64,000 bases of DNA from Planomicrobium sp. YIM 101495. Its GTDB lineage: Bacteria; Bacillota; Bacilli; Bacillales_A; Planococcaceae. This document shows, one piece after another, positions 16,531 to 24,275 of the stretch (the first letter of the stretch is position 1; the number at the start of each line of letters is the position of its first letter). The translations under genes and the position numbers were made by a program. Below the pieces are notes generated by a model that did not search any database, had not been told where the DNA came from, and saw only the letters and a list, made by a program, of their open reading frames with translations. Where the stretch lies: NCBI RefSeq assembly GCF_009707665.1, contig NZ_WLZW01000001.1, positions 310,001 to 374,000 of the forward strand, read 5' to 3'.

Positions 16531-16735
16531 TAACGGTAAAAATTCCTCTTATCTGAAAGCAATGAGCAAAATGAGCGCTGATAAGGGTAAAAAAAATACC
16601 CCTATTGGCTCCGTAGATGGAAAATCGAACGACTTTCCAATGTATAACGGTAAAAATTCCTGTTATTGAAGCTGGAAATGCCACATTTTGCGGAATAGGG
16701 GTAAAAACTACTCCTATTTTGCACTCCTGTCGAAA
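16531..16735. repeat. Tandem intergenic repeat with GGTAAAAA motifs
   Basis: Two units with a period of 114 bases begin TAACGGTAAAAATTCCT at 16531 and 16645. Within each, a second GGTAAAAA motif follows 51 bases later, so the motif recurs at 16535, 16586, 16649 and 16700 (spacing 51, 63, 51). Two of the four are hairpin-like (GGGTAAAAAAAATACCC). Units are diverged apart from these motifs. Function unknown. Confidence 0.65.
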
Positions 16736-16788
16736 AAGAGATCTCTCATGCGTCACTCGCTCTCACTATTCAACTCTCAAAAAAAGAA

Positions 16789-17003
16789 TCCCAGCGGCCT
16801 ACGCAGTCAGCCGCCAAACAAGTACGAAACACCATAATTAGAATGTAACGCTCGCAATCACTACGCCACCATTTCTCCAGCAACACCCAGCGAAGTGGCT
16901 GGCCTGGACATGGCGGAGGGATAAGATGAGCGGTTCCTAGCTCAGCTTATCCCGGGAGCCCTGTTCGAAGCCGCAAGCGAATTTCCATGCGCCACCCGAT
17001 TTC
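16789..17003 (-). repeat. Dispersed intergenic repeat, copy B (full form)
   Basis: Reverse-strand full copy of the element at 8443-8655. On the minus strand it runs from GAAATCGGGTGGCGCATGG through GAACAGGGCTCCCGGGAT, AAGCTGAGCTAGG, TTCGCTGGGTGTTG and ATTCTAATTATGG to the hairpin GGCGGCTGACTGCGTAGGCC-GC. The hairpin stem GCGGC/GCCGC is intact. Confidence 0.8.
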
Positions 17004-17110
17004 ACTTTTTCACTCTCCAAAATTAGAACCACAGCGACTTATGCAGTCAGCCGACTTCCGGGAGCCCTGTCCGAAGCGACGCAGCGGATCCTACAGAGAC
17101 ACCCGATTTC
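17004..17110 (-). repeat. Dispersed intergenic repeat, copy D (internally deleted)
   Basis: Lies head-to-tail with copy B. On the minus strand it starts GAAATCGGGTGTCTCTGTAG, has GTCGCTTCGGACAGGGCTCC, then jumps straight to the closing hairpin CGGCTGACTGCATAAGTCGC. The middle ~110 bases found in copies A and B are missing. GAAATCGGGTG occurs at the start of both B and D, so the pair has short direct repeats. Confidence 0.75.
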
Positions 17111-17204
17111 TAGTTCAAATCAAACAATTTCCCCGCCCCTGGTTTTCAAAAACATGAAAAGAGGAATAGGACTGGACCCCCCCTACGGAAAGGAAGTGTT
17201 CAAC

Positions 17205-17501
17205 ATGAATGAAACCATCTACGCAATTGAACTTTTGCACCAAGGCAAATACGATTCTTGGGAATTTTCATCCGAACAAGCACGCGACACCTTCTACGAA
17301 AAAACAAAGAACCATTTTGACGGAAGGGAAATCGCAAACAAAGAAACGGCAGACGATAAGGAAATCGTCCAGCTGTCTGCCACAAATCTCAACAAAGAAC
17401 TAGGCAGCGGCGAAGGCAGGCCAGTGCCATATGAATGGTACGAAGCGGCAGCTTTTGAAGACATGCATGCCTTTATCGTCGAGCAGTACAAAGCCAAATA
17501 A
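17205..17501 (+). CDS. Hypothetical protein, 98 aa
   Basis: A 98-residue soluble, acidic protein beginning MNETIYAIELLHQGKYDSWE with a VPYEWYEAAAFEDMHAF stretch near the end. I do not recognise a family. The ATG at 17205 follows AAAGGAAG and was preferred to an upstream start without such a site. A terminator-like hairpin follows. The gene stands alone after a 1.2 kb gene-free, repeat-rich region. Confidence 0.7.
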   Translation: MNETIYAIELLHQGKYDSWEFSSEQARDTFYEKTKNHFDGREIANKETADDKEIVQLSATNLNKELGSGEGRPVPYEWYEAAAFEDMHAFIVEQYKAK

Positions 17502-17516
17502 TCAAATTTCCATGAC

Positions 17517-17555
17517 ACATGCATCCCATTCGAACTAGCGGGTGCATGTTTTCGT
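17517..17555 (+). terminator. Terminator after the 98-aa ORF
   Basis: ACATGCATCCC pairs with GGGTGCATGT around a loop of 12 bases and is followed by TTTTCGTTT, a somewhat broken T run. Confidence 0.7.
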
Positions 17556-17628
17556 TTAGTAAGATGAATCCTCGAGTGGCTCTCCGTCGTCCTGCTGAGT
17601 AGAACGAATGAAAGCTGGAGGGGTAAAT

Positions 17629-18519
17629 ATGAGAAATAAGATCGTCATCGCAGGAGGTACCGGTTTTATCGGTGAATATTTGAAAGAACAGTTCGAGCGT
17701 TCTGCCTATGAAGTTCTCATCGTTTCAAGGCGGAAAGGCCACGTGCAATGGAACGATCCGATCGGCTTGCGGGATGCGGTCGACGGTGCGGAAATGTTGA
17801 TTAATCTAGCGGGGAAATCGGTCAATTGCCGCTATACAACTGAAAACAAGCGGGAGATTTATAATTCGCGTACGGAAACGACGGAGAAGCTTGGCTTCGC
17901 AGTCCAGGCGAGTGCACGTCCACCTGCGCTTTGGATCAATGCGTCGACTGCCACGATTTATCGGCATGCGGAAGATCGGCCAATGACAGAAAGTGAAGGG
18001 GAGATCGGTACAGGATTCTCTGTCGATGTCGGGAAAGCGTGGGAAGATTTCTTTTTTGGTTTCCAGTTGCCGCATACAAGAAAAGCGGCACTGCGCATTT
18101 CAATCGTGCTCGGCAGTCGAGGCGGCGTCATGGTTCCGTACCAGAGATTGGTGAAGTTCGGACTCGGTGGCAAACAAGGGAACGGCAAGCAAATGTTCAG
18201 CTGGATCCATATTGATGATTTGTATCGTATGATCTTATTCTTGCAAGAGCAAAACCATTTGAACGGCGTCTTTAACTGTGCAGCGCCACAAGCGGTGACA
18301 AACAAACAATTCATGAAAGAGCTTCGGAACCAGATGAAACGCCCGATCGGCATGCCTGCGACATCCTGGATGCTCGAAGTCGGTGCCGTCATGATCGGGA
18401 CGGAGACTGAATTGCTGCTGAAAAGTCGTTGGGTAGCGCCGGAACGGATGATCAACGCAGGATTCCAATTCCGCTATCCGAAACTTTCGGATGCACTGGC
18501 GGAAATCACGAAAAAATAA
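17629..18519 (+). CDS. TIGR01777 family NAD-dependent epimerase (YfhF/SulA-like)
   Basis: A 296-residue extended short-chain dehydrogenase. The nucleotide-binding motif is GGTGFIGEYL near residues 9-18, followed by NLAGKSVN and NASTATIYRH. The C-terminal part (SWIHIDDLYRMI, FNCAAPQAVTN) matches the TIGR01777 family that includes B. subtilis YfhF. The natural substrate is unknown. The ATG at 17629 follows GGAGGGG and was chosen over the in-frame ATG at 17608, which lies before that site. Confidence 0.87.
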   Translation: MRNKIVIAGGTGFIGEYLKEQFERSAYEVLIVSRRKGHVQWNDPIGLRDAVDGAEMLINLAGKSVNCRYTTENKREIYNSRTETTEKLGFAVQASARPPALWINASTATIYRHAEDRPMTESEGEIGTGFSVDVGKAWEDFFFGFQLPHTRKAALRISIVLGSRGGVMVPYQRLVKFGLGGKQGNGKQMFSWIHIDDLYRMILFLQEQNHLNGVFNCAAPQAVTNKQFMKELRNQMKRPIGMPATSWMLEVGAVMIGTETELLLKSRWVAPERMINAGFQFRYPKLSDALAEITKK

Positions 18520-18527
18520 TCGATAAT

Positions 18528-18573
18528 AAAACCTTCGAAGCGTGAAAACCTCATTGCGTTCGGAGGTTTTTTC
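18528..18573 (+). terminator. Terminator after the epimerase gene
   Basis: AAAACCTTCGAAGCG pairs imperfectly with GCGTTCGGAGGTTTT around TGAAAACCTCATT, followed by six T residues. Confidence 0.85.
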
Positions 18574-18596
18574 TTATTCTGCAACTAAGTTAGCAG

Positions 18597-18799
18597 ATAC
18601 TACAACCAAGTGCTCCTGCTTCTGCATCGCTTCGCTGCTTCGTCGCAGAAGTAGTGGGCAGACTGTCTCTGCCTATTACTTTGCAACCAAATTCGAAATT
18701 CTACAACCAAGTGCTCCTGCTTCTGCATGGCTTCGCTGCTTCGTCGCAGAAGTAGTGGCCAGACTGTCTCTGCCTACTACTTCGCAACCAACCACCCCG
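18597..18799 (+). repeat. Tandem 101-bp intergenic duplication
   Basis: Two nearly identical units begin TACAACCAAGTGCTCCTGCT at 18601 and 18702. They differ at only a few positions (CATCGC/CATGGC, GTGGGC/GTGGCC, TATTAC/TACTAC). Each unit holds an inverted repeat, GCTTCTGC with GCAGAAG, able to form a hairpin. No ribosome-binding site or conserved frame is seen; the open frame through it is short and compositionally odd. The high identity suggests a recent duplication. Confidence 0.8.
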
Positions 18800-18924
18800 A
18801 TTCTACAAAAAACCTATCTCCGCAAACAACGGACATGAAACAAATCGCCCTTTGCGTTAGAATGGAAATGGGAGATGAATAAAATTCAAGCAATAACGAT
18901 AAACTACAGAAAGAGGGAGAAAAT

Positions 18925-19362
18925 ATGAATGCTTACGATGAGTATATGAAGGGCATCGTCACACCGATGCGCAAAGAGTTGACAGACAATGGGTTTACGG
19001 AATTGACGACTGCAGAGGCTGTGAATGAACATATGGCTGAGGCGGAAGGGACGAGCCTTGTTGTTATCAACTCGGTTTGTGGTTGTGCGGCTGGACTTGC
19101 ACGCCCTGCTGTTATCGAGGCATTGGAGACGGCGGACGTGAAGCCGGATCACCTTGTGACGGTATTCGCTGGACAGGACAAAGAAGCGACGGCACAAATG
19201 CGGAATTATTTCGAGGAAGTGCCGCCATCCTCACCATCTCTTGCGATTCTAAAAGGCGGCCAGCTTGCTTATTTTATTCCGCGTGAAAAGATTGAAGACC
19301 ACGACGTGGAAGAGATCCGCGACGAATTGGCGCAGGCGCTGACACAAGTAGTTGCAGAGTGA
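18925..19362 (+). CDS. brxA: Bacilliredoxin BrxA (YphP-like)
   Basis: A 145-residue DUF1094 bacilliredoxin. The active site CGC is in NSVCGCAAGLARPAV near residues 50-64, and VTVFAGQDKEATA and PPSSPSLAILKGG are family landmarks. BrxA removes bacillithiol from mixed disulfides on proteins after oxidative stress. It is closer to BrxA/YphP than BrxB/YqiW in its N-terminus. The C-terminal Cys of the B. subtilis proteins is missing (it ends QVVAE). The start follows AGAGGGAGA. Its stop overlaps the next start (GTGA). Confidence 0.92.
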   Translation: MNAYDEYMKGIVTPMRKELTDNGFTELTTAEAVNEHMAEAEGTSLVVINSVCGCAAGLARPAVIEALETADVKPDHLVTVFAGQDKEATAQMRNYFEEVPPSSPSLAILKGGQLAYFIPREKIEDHDVEEIRDELAQALTQVVAE

Positions 19363-20153
19363 AGACGGTCGTAACAACTGCTTACCGCCCGACGACAAAA
19401 ACCATTGAGGAAGCTGCGCGTATCGCGGACTTGCTCGGATGTACTGCAGTGGAGCGGCGGAAGCGGACGATCGAACAGATTCAGGAAATGGAGCAGGCGG
19501 ACGTTGTCGTTGCTGCGAAGAAGCGGTTGGAATATTATCCGGTCGGTACGTCCGATCCGTTTTTCTTCCATCCGAGTTCTGCCGCTTTTCGGACGAAGCG
19601 GCAGCCGGAGGAAGACCCCTTTCTTGAAGCAACCGGACTCTCGGAAGGAGATTCCTTGCTCGACTGCACGCTCGGAATAGCATCAGATGCCATCATGGCT
19701 GCGGTGATGGCTGGAAGCGCCGGACGAGTGGTCGGCTGTGAAAGTCAGCCGGTCATCGGACTCGTCGTCAAAGAGGGTTTGCAGCGCTACGAAGAAGTGC
19801 CGCGGCTATGTGAAGCGATGCAGCGGATCGAAGTCGTTCTAAGTGATGCAGTTACATATTTGCAGAACTGTGCGGACGGATCATTCGATATCGTCTACAT
19901 GGATCCGATGTTTTCTGAAGCGATTGGGGAGTCGTCGAACTTCACACCGATCCGTCAAGCTGCTGTCCACGGAGGGCTGACGGAGGAGTGGGTCACACAG
20001 GCGAAGCGGGTTGCGAAGCGAAGAGTCGTTTTGAAAGCGCATTTCCGTTCAACGGATTTCGAGGAGTTCGGATTTGAACGCAAGATCAGGCCGAATACGA
20101 AATTCCATTTTGGCGTCATCCATTTGGAGCGCGGGAATGTGTCGGAACGTTGA
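19359..20153 (+). CDS. RsmJ-like class I SAM-dependent methyltransferase
   Basis: A 264-residue protein with a Rossmann methyltransferase core: LLDCTLGIASDAI near 99-111 for SAM binding and DIVYMDPMFSEA near 177-188, the active-site motif of the RsmJ/PF04445 group. Family members modify rRNA (G1516 of 16S in E. coli), but this Firmicute branch is untested. The start is GTG inside the brxA stop region (19359-19362), so translation is coupled to the bacilliredoxin gene. Confidence 0.8.
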   Translation: MKTVVTTAYRPTTKTIEEAARIADLLGCTAVERRKRTIEQIQEMEQADVVVAAKKRLEYYPVGTSDPFFFHPSSAAFRTKRQPEEDPFLEATGLSEGDSLLDCTLGIASDAIMAAVMAGSAGRVVGCESQPVIGLVVKEGLQRYEEVPRLCEAMQRIEVVLSDAVTYLQNCADGSFDIVYMDPMFSEAIGESSNFTPIRQAAVHGGLTEEWVTQAKRVAKRRVVLKAHFRSTDFEEFGFERKIRPNTKFHFGVIHLERGNVSER

Positions 20154-20182
20154 ACGATTGAAGCTTCTTTAATCCAAAAGAG

Positions 20183-20235
20183 AAAAGGACTGCCCTGAGA
20201 GAAATGAAATAAATCTCGCGGGGCAGTCCTTTTTT
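20183..20235. terminator. Strong bidirectional terminator
   Basis: AAAAGGACTGCCC pairs with GGGCAGTCCTTTT around a 25-base loop with its own inner pairing (GAGA/TCTC), with T runs on both strands. It serves the methyltransferase gene and, from the other side, the 25-codon frame at 20248-20325. Confidence 0.9.
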
Positions 20236-20247
20236 AAGTTCGTCTGA

Positions 20248-20325
20248 TTAGTCAGTTATGCTGAGGGAAGTCAAATACCCAAGCATTAACAATAGGCCGA
20301 GGCCCATCAACCATGATGCATCCAT
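20248..20325 (-). CDS. 25-residue membrane peptide
   Basis: Minus-strand frame from ATG (20323-20325) to TAA (20248-20250). The product, MDASWLMGLGLLLMLGYLTS followed by LSITD, is one membrane helix with short polar ends. An AAAGGAGGAA ribosome-binding site lies seven bases upstream, and the terminator at 20183-20235 lies 12 bases downstream. Such a complete set of signals is unlikely by chance, but no family is recognised. It could be a membrane regulator or a type I toxin-like peptide. Confidence 0.6.
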   Translation of the reverse strand: MDASWLMGLGLLLMLGYLTSLSITD

Positions 20326-20464
20326 GAAAAAATTCCTCCTTTTTTTCAAAAAACAAACCCTATTGCTATAGCTTTATTGTACAATGAATGGAGAAAAGAA
20401 GAAACCTTAATCATTACAATTCGTCAAAATGATAGACCTAATACATAAGATGAAGGTGATTACA

Positions 20465-21055
20465 TTGAAAAAATGGTGGCAAAAGTCGATTATTGCACTT
20501 GTAGCAGTCGTCACACTCGGTGCGATTTCACCCAATCATGAAATTTGGGAAACATTACGGGACGATAAAGATCAGCCGAAGTCTTACGCTGAAGAAGAGC
20601 GGCAACAAGTTGTCTATGACCTTGTCGATCCGAGTGAAGTGTATTACCAAGACCGTTTCATCTTGGAGAACGTCCGGAAAACAGCTGAAGAGCAAGCTTA
20701 CCTGAAGTTCGGTTCGCGCATCGGCCCTGTTATCCAGGGCGAATTCGATTCGGTCATTATGCCGAATATCCAGCGTGCGATTGATTTGCACCTTGGAGAG
20801 TTGCCAGCGGAATCGTTGAACCGTCTCGCAATCTCTGAAAAACCTGCGGGCGATTATTCGGAGAAAATCTTCCACATTTACGATTCGGAAACGAATAAGG
20901 ATGCGATCCGCTTCCACGTGCGAACGGAGAAAAAGCCGCAGGAAGGGTTTTTCTTCAACTTCCATTACCATCTGGCGGAGGATGATTTCCAGCGGCATAT
21001 CGAACTTGGCGATATTTACTGGTCGAAAAACACACCACCGAAGTGGCTATCATGA
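20465..21055 (+). CDS. ypjP: YpjP-like protein
   Basis: A 196-residue protein with an N-terminal membrane or signal segment (MKKWWQKSIIALVAVVTLGA) and a soluble domain that is probably extracellular. It sits directly before thyA and dfrA, as ypjP does in B. subtilis, which with the N-terminus supports the call. Function unknown. The TTG at 20465 follows GAAGGTGAT; the longer frame begins 12 codons earlier without a ribosome-binding site. A terminator separates it from thyA. Confidence 0.78.
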   Translation: MKKWWQKSIIALVAVVTLGAISPNHEIWETLRDDKDQPKSYAEEERQQVVYDLVDPSEVYYQDRFILENVRKTAEEQAYLKFGSRIGPVIQGEFDSVIMPNIQRAIDLHLGELPAESLNRLAISEKPAGDYSEKIFHIYDSETNKDAIRFHVRTEKKPQEGFFFNFHYHLAEDDFQRHIELGDIYWSKNTPPKWLS

Positions 21056-21063
21056 AATTTTCG

Positions 21064-21100
21064 AACCACCCGCGGCTAATCGCCGATCGGGTGGTTTTTT
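21064..21100 (+). terminator. Terminator after ypjP
   Basis: AACCACCCG(C)GGC pairs with GCC(GAT)CGGGTGGTT around a small loop and is followed by six T residues. Confidence 0.88.
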
Positions 21101-21232
21101 GTATCATGTATGAGATGCTAAATCCCTTGGAATATGCGAAAATAGCTTTATGAAGACGAATCCGCCTGCTGGATTTTGAAAAGGCAGGTTTCGGGTATAG
21201 TGAGTATGGAAAGAAACAGGAGGAGACGAGCA

Positions 21233-22177
21233 ATGAAACAATATTTAGATCTTTGCCGCCATGTTTTGGAGAATGGAGCGCGCAAGGAAGATCGTACTAG
21301 GACCGGGACGATGAGTGTCTTCGGCCACCAAATGCGATTTGATCTCCAAGAAGGGTTTCCTCTGATGACGACGAAGAAGACAGCATTCCGGCTGATCGCA
21401 TCTGAGCTACTTTGGTTTATTAAAGGTGATACGAATATACGGACGCTTCTAGAAGCAAACAACCACATTTGGGATGAGTGGGCTTTTGAGAAATGGGTGT
21501 CGGGCGAAGGGTACGACGGGCCAGACATGACGGATTTCGGCAAGCGCTCCCAAATGGATCCGGAATTCGCTACACAATATAAAGAACAGATGGCGTATTT
21601 CCGTGAACGTGTATTAAGTGATGATGCATTCGCTGGAAAATACGGGGATCTCGGTCCGGTTTACGGAGAGCAATGGCGATCATGGCCGACAACGAGCGGC
21701 GGTTCGATCGATCAGCTGAAGAACGTCATCGAATCGATTCGGAACTCGCCGGATTCAAGACGCCACATCGTGACGGCTTGGAACCCAGAGTTCATCAGCC
21801 AGCAAGCGCTGCCACCGTGCCATACGCTGTTCCAGTTTTACGTGGCAGATGGACGGCTGTCTTGCCAGTTGTACCAGCGCAGCGCAGACGTGTTCCTTGG
21901 CATGCCGTTCAACATCGCATCATATGCATTGTTGACGCACATGATCGCGCGTGAATGTGGTCTCGAAGTGGGGGAATTCATCCACACGACGGGCGATACG
22001 CACTTATACATGAACCACCTCGAACAAGTGAATGAGCAATTAAGTCGTGACCCGAGAACACTTCCTAAGCTTGTGTTCAAGGAAGGGGCACCATCAATCT
22101 TTGAAATGGAACTGACAGATCTCGGCATCGAGGGATATGATCCACATCCGAGAATATCCGCACCAGTTGCTGTGTAA
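21233..22177 (+). CDS. thyA: Thymidylate synthase ThyA
   Basis: The 314-residue enzyme makes dTMP from dUMP with methylene-tetrahydrofolate. The catalytic Cys is in [13 protein letters not shown] near residue 196, followed by [21 protein letters not shown] and the C-terminal APVAV, whose terminal Val closes the active site. The extra segment near residues 80-130 is that of the long ThyA form. The ATG at 21233 follows AGGAGGAG; the open frame upstream was not used. dfrA follows 11 bases later: this is a folate-cycle operon, since DHFR recycles the dihydrofolate that ThyA releases. Confidence 0.97.
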   Translation: MKQYLDLCRHVLENGARKEDRTRTGTMSVFGHQMRFDLQEGFPLMTTKKTAFRLIASELLWFIKGDTNIRTLLEANNHIWDEWAFEKWVSGEGYDGPDMTDFGKRSQMDPEFATQYKEQMAYFRERVLSDDAFAGKYGDLGPVYGEQWRSWPTTSGGSIDQLKNVIESIRNSPDSRRHIVTAWNPEFISQQALPPCHTLFQFYVADGRLSCQLYQRSADVFLGMPFNIASYALLTHMIARECGLEVGEFIHTTGDTHLYMNHLEQVNEQLSRDPRTLPKLVFKEGAPSIFEMELTDLGIEGYDPHPRISAPVAV

Positions 22178-22188
22178 GGGGGAATTTG

Positions 22189-22677
22189 ATGATTTCGTTA
22201 TTAGTCGCACATGATAGGGAGTATGTAATAGGGAAAGACAATGAATTACCTTGGCACATCCCGGAAGACCTCGCTTATTTCAAGCGGCAGACGATGGGCA
22301 AAGCGATGGTGATGGGGCGAAAAACGTTCGAGTCCATCGGCAGACCGTTGCCAGGCAGGAAAAACATCGTCTTGACTGGAAACAGAGAGTATCACCAAGA
22401 AGGGGTCGAAATCGTCCACGATCTGGACGAAGCAATCCGGCTTGCGGGAGAACATCATGAAGAAGTGATGATTATCGGAGGCGAACAGATCTTCCGGGCG
22501 ACATTGCCGCTTGCAGACCGTTTATACATCACATACATCGACCATGATTTCGAAGGGGATACGTTCTTCCCGGAATACGGGAAGGGATGGAAACGCGTGT
22601 CAGAAACCGAAGAATACGTCTCCTCTGGAATTCCTTATCGGTATCAAGTGTATGAGCGCAGCGACGCTAATGTTTAA
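22189..22677 (+). CDS. dfrA: Dihydrofolate reductase
   Basis: A 162-residue DHFR. It has the expected VIGKDNELPWHIPEDL (Trp and Asp/Glu of the substrate site), VMGRKTFESIGRPLPGR for NADPH, and MIIGGEQIFRATLPLADRLYIT. It reduces dihydrofolate to tetrahydrofolate with NADPH. The ATG at 22189 follows AAGGGGGAA; a TTG directly before it is possible but less likely. Its last codons overlap the start of the acyltransferase gene. Confidence 0.97.
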   Translation: MISLLVAHDREYVIGKDNELPWHIPEDLAYFKRQTMGKAMVMGRKTFESIGRPLPGRKNIVLTGNREYHQEGVEIVHDLDEAIRLAGEHHEEVMIIGGEQIFRATLPLADRLYITYIDHDFEGDTFFPEYGKGWKRVSETEEYVSSGIPYRYQVYERSDANV

Positions 22678-23419
22678 GTCGATCCGTACATTTTCATTCT
22701 TATTTGGATATTTGCCTGCCGCAGCGATGAATTTGAAGCGCTTCAAAGCAAGGAAAGCTGAGTTATCAACGGAAGAGTATGCAAAGCTCGTCCATACCGA
22801 GCCACAGAAATGGTCGAGAGGCATTATGCAAAGAGCAGGGAGCACGGTTGATTTACGGGGCGCTGAACTGTTGCCAGACGGACCGGTGCTGCTTGTTTCG
22901 AATCATGAAGGCAACTTCGACATTCCCGCCCTGCTCAGCTCGATAGAGAAGCCATTTGCTTTTATTTCCAAAGTAGAAGTGAAGAAGCTCCCAATCATCC
23001 CGACGTACATGGAGGAAATGAATTGTGTCTTCCTAGACCGGACGGACCGGCGGAGTGCCTTTAAGTCGATCGAGGATACAGTCGAAAAGTTAACGGCTGG
23101 CCAGTCGATCCTCATTTTTCCGGAAGGCTCCAGAAGTAAAGGACAAGGGCTCGGGGATTTCAAGTCCGGCTTCACGCGCATCGCGAAAGGAGCGGCAGTC
23201 CCGGTTGTCCCGATTGCGATTTCCGGCACATCGGAAATCATGGAGAAAAATGGAAATAAGATTAGACCAGCACGTGTGCACGTTGAAATACTCGAACCGA
23301 TCCTTCCCGAACAAGTCGCTGATATGGACGCTAAACAATTGATTGGTACAGTCCGCGAAGAAATCGAGAAGGCACTCGAACAAATACAATTGTTGATGGA
23401 AGAAAGGAAGGTGGATTGA
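22670..23419 (+). CDS. 1-acyl-glycerol-3-phosphate acyltransferase (PlsC family)
   Basis: About 249 residues. It has the PlsC/LPLAT motifs: SNHEGNFDIP (H-x4-D catalytic pair), FLDRTDR, FPEGSRSKG and VVPIAISG. It transfers an acyl chain to lysophosphatidic acid in membrane lipid synthesis. The start is uncertain: ATG 22670 overlaps dfrA by eight bases, and ATG 22652 would add six residues with a larger overlap; neither has a clear ribosome-binding site, so translation is probably coupled to dfrA. DegV, a fatty-acid-binding family, follows directly, which fits a lipid theme. Confidence 0.88.
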   Translation: MFKSIRTFSFLFGYLPAAAMNLKRFKARKAELSTEEYAKLVHTEPQKWSRGIMQRAGSTVDLRGAELLPDGPVLLVSNHEGNFDIPALLSSIEKPFAFISKVEVKKLPIIPTYMEEMNCVFLDRTDRRSAFKSIEDTVEKLTAGQSILIFPEGSRSKGQGLGDFKSGFTRIAKGAAVPVVPIAISGTSEIMEKNGNKIRPARVHVEILEPILPEQVADMDAKQLIGTVREEIEKALEQIQLLMEERKVD

Positions 23420-24259
23420 ATGGCAGCGATTCGCATCGTTACGGATTCTACATCCGATTTGACGAAGGACATCATCGAAAAACATAATATTACCGTAGTT
23501 CCGCTTAATATTCAGATCAAAGGGAAAACATACTTGGACCGGGTAGACCTTGAACCGCGTTCTTTCTTGGAGCTGATGAAGAAGAGTCCGGAATTACCGA
23601 AAAGCTCACAGCCTGCACCAGGGATTTTCAAGGAAATCTATGACGAGCTAGGCAAGAACGGCGATCAGGTCCTGTCGATCCATATGACAGGCGGTATGAG
23701 TGGGACAGTAGAGTCTGCACAAGCAGCTGCTGAACTGGCAGATGCAGACGTGACCGTCATCGACTCACGCTACATTTCACATGCATTGACATTCCAAGTG
23801 CTGGAAGCTGTTGAACTGGCGGAGCAAGGAAAGTCGATGGACGAAATTGTAAAGCGACTTGAAAAAGTGAGACAGAATACGAAATTGTACGTCGTTCTTG
23901 ATACACTCGATAATATGGTCAAAGGTGGACGGATCGGAAAAGGGCGTGCCATGGTCGGATCATTCTTGAAGATCAAACCGATCGCATCGCTTGATGATGG
24001 TTCCTATACACCTGTCGCGAAAGCGAGAAGCTACAAACAAGTTGTTCAATTCTTGATGGACGATTTCCTGAAACGTACTTCAGGGAAAGTTGTAAAAGGC
24101 ATTGGGATCGCCCATGCAGGCGCTCATCAAATGGGAGATCCTTTATATGCACAATTGAAGGAAGCAGGCCATGACAATATCAAGATGGATTACACTACGC
24201 CTATCATTTCCACGCACACCGGCCCTGGTGCAATCGGCTTCATGTTCTATACGGATTAA
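23420..24259 (+). CDS. DegV family fatty-acid-binding protein
   Basis: A 279-residue DegV/FakB-type protein, with IVTDSTSDL near the start, SSQPAPG, IHMTGGMSGTVESA, VIDSRYIS and a C-terminal IISTHTGPGAIGFMF. Family members bind a fatty acid and, in the FakAB system, present it to the kinase FakA for phosphorylation and lipid synthesis. It starts right at the end of the acyltransferase gene, with GAAAGGAAGG upstream. Confidence 0.93.
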   Translation: MAAIRIVTDSTSDLTKDIIEKHNITVVPLNIQIKGKTYLDRVDLEPRSFLELMKKSPELPKSSQPAPGIFKEIYDELGKNGDQVLSIHMTGGMSGTVESAQAAAELADADVTVIDSRYISHALTFQVLEAVELAEQGKSMDEIVKRLEKVRQNTKLYVVLDTLDNMVKGGRIGKGRAMVGSFLKIKPIASLDDGSYTPVAKARSYKQVVQFLMDDFLKRTSGKVVKGIGIAHAGAHQMGDPLYAQLKEAGHDNIKMDYTTPIISTHTGPGAIGFMFYTD

Positions 24260-24275
24260 TAAGGAGGAACGACTT

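Noticed and set aside
16526-16756. A 76-codon minus-strand frame with a repeated GIFTV motif
   Set aside because: The motif is a by-product of the GGTAAAAATTCC DNA repeats; no ribosome-binding site.
18542-18838. A 98-codon frame through the 101-bp duplication
   Set aside because: No ribosome-binding site; it starts inside the terminator of the epimerase gene and follows the DNA repeat.
22511-22669. A 47- to 53-residue N-terminal extension of the acyltransferase inside dfrA
   Set aside because: It lies in another frame of the conserved DHFR C-terminus and has no family support.
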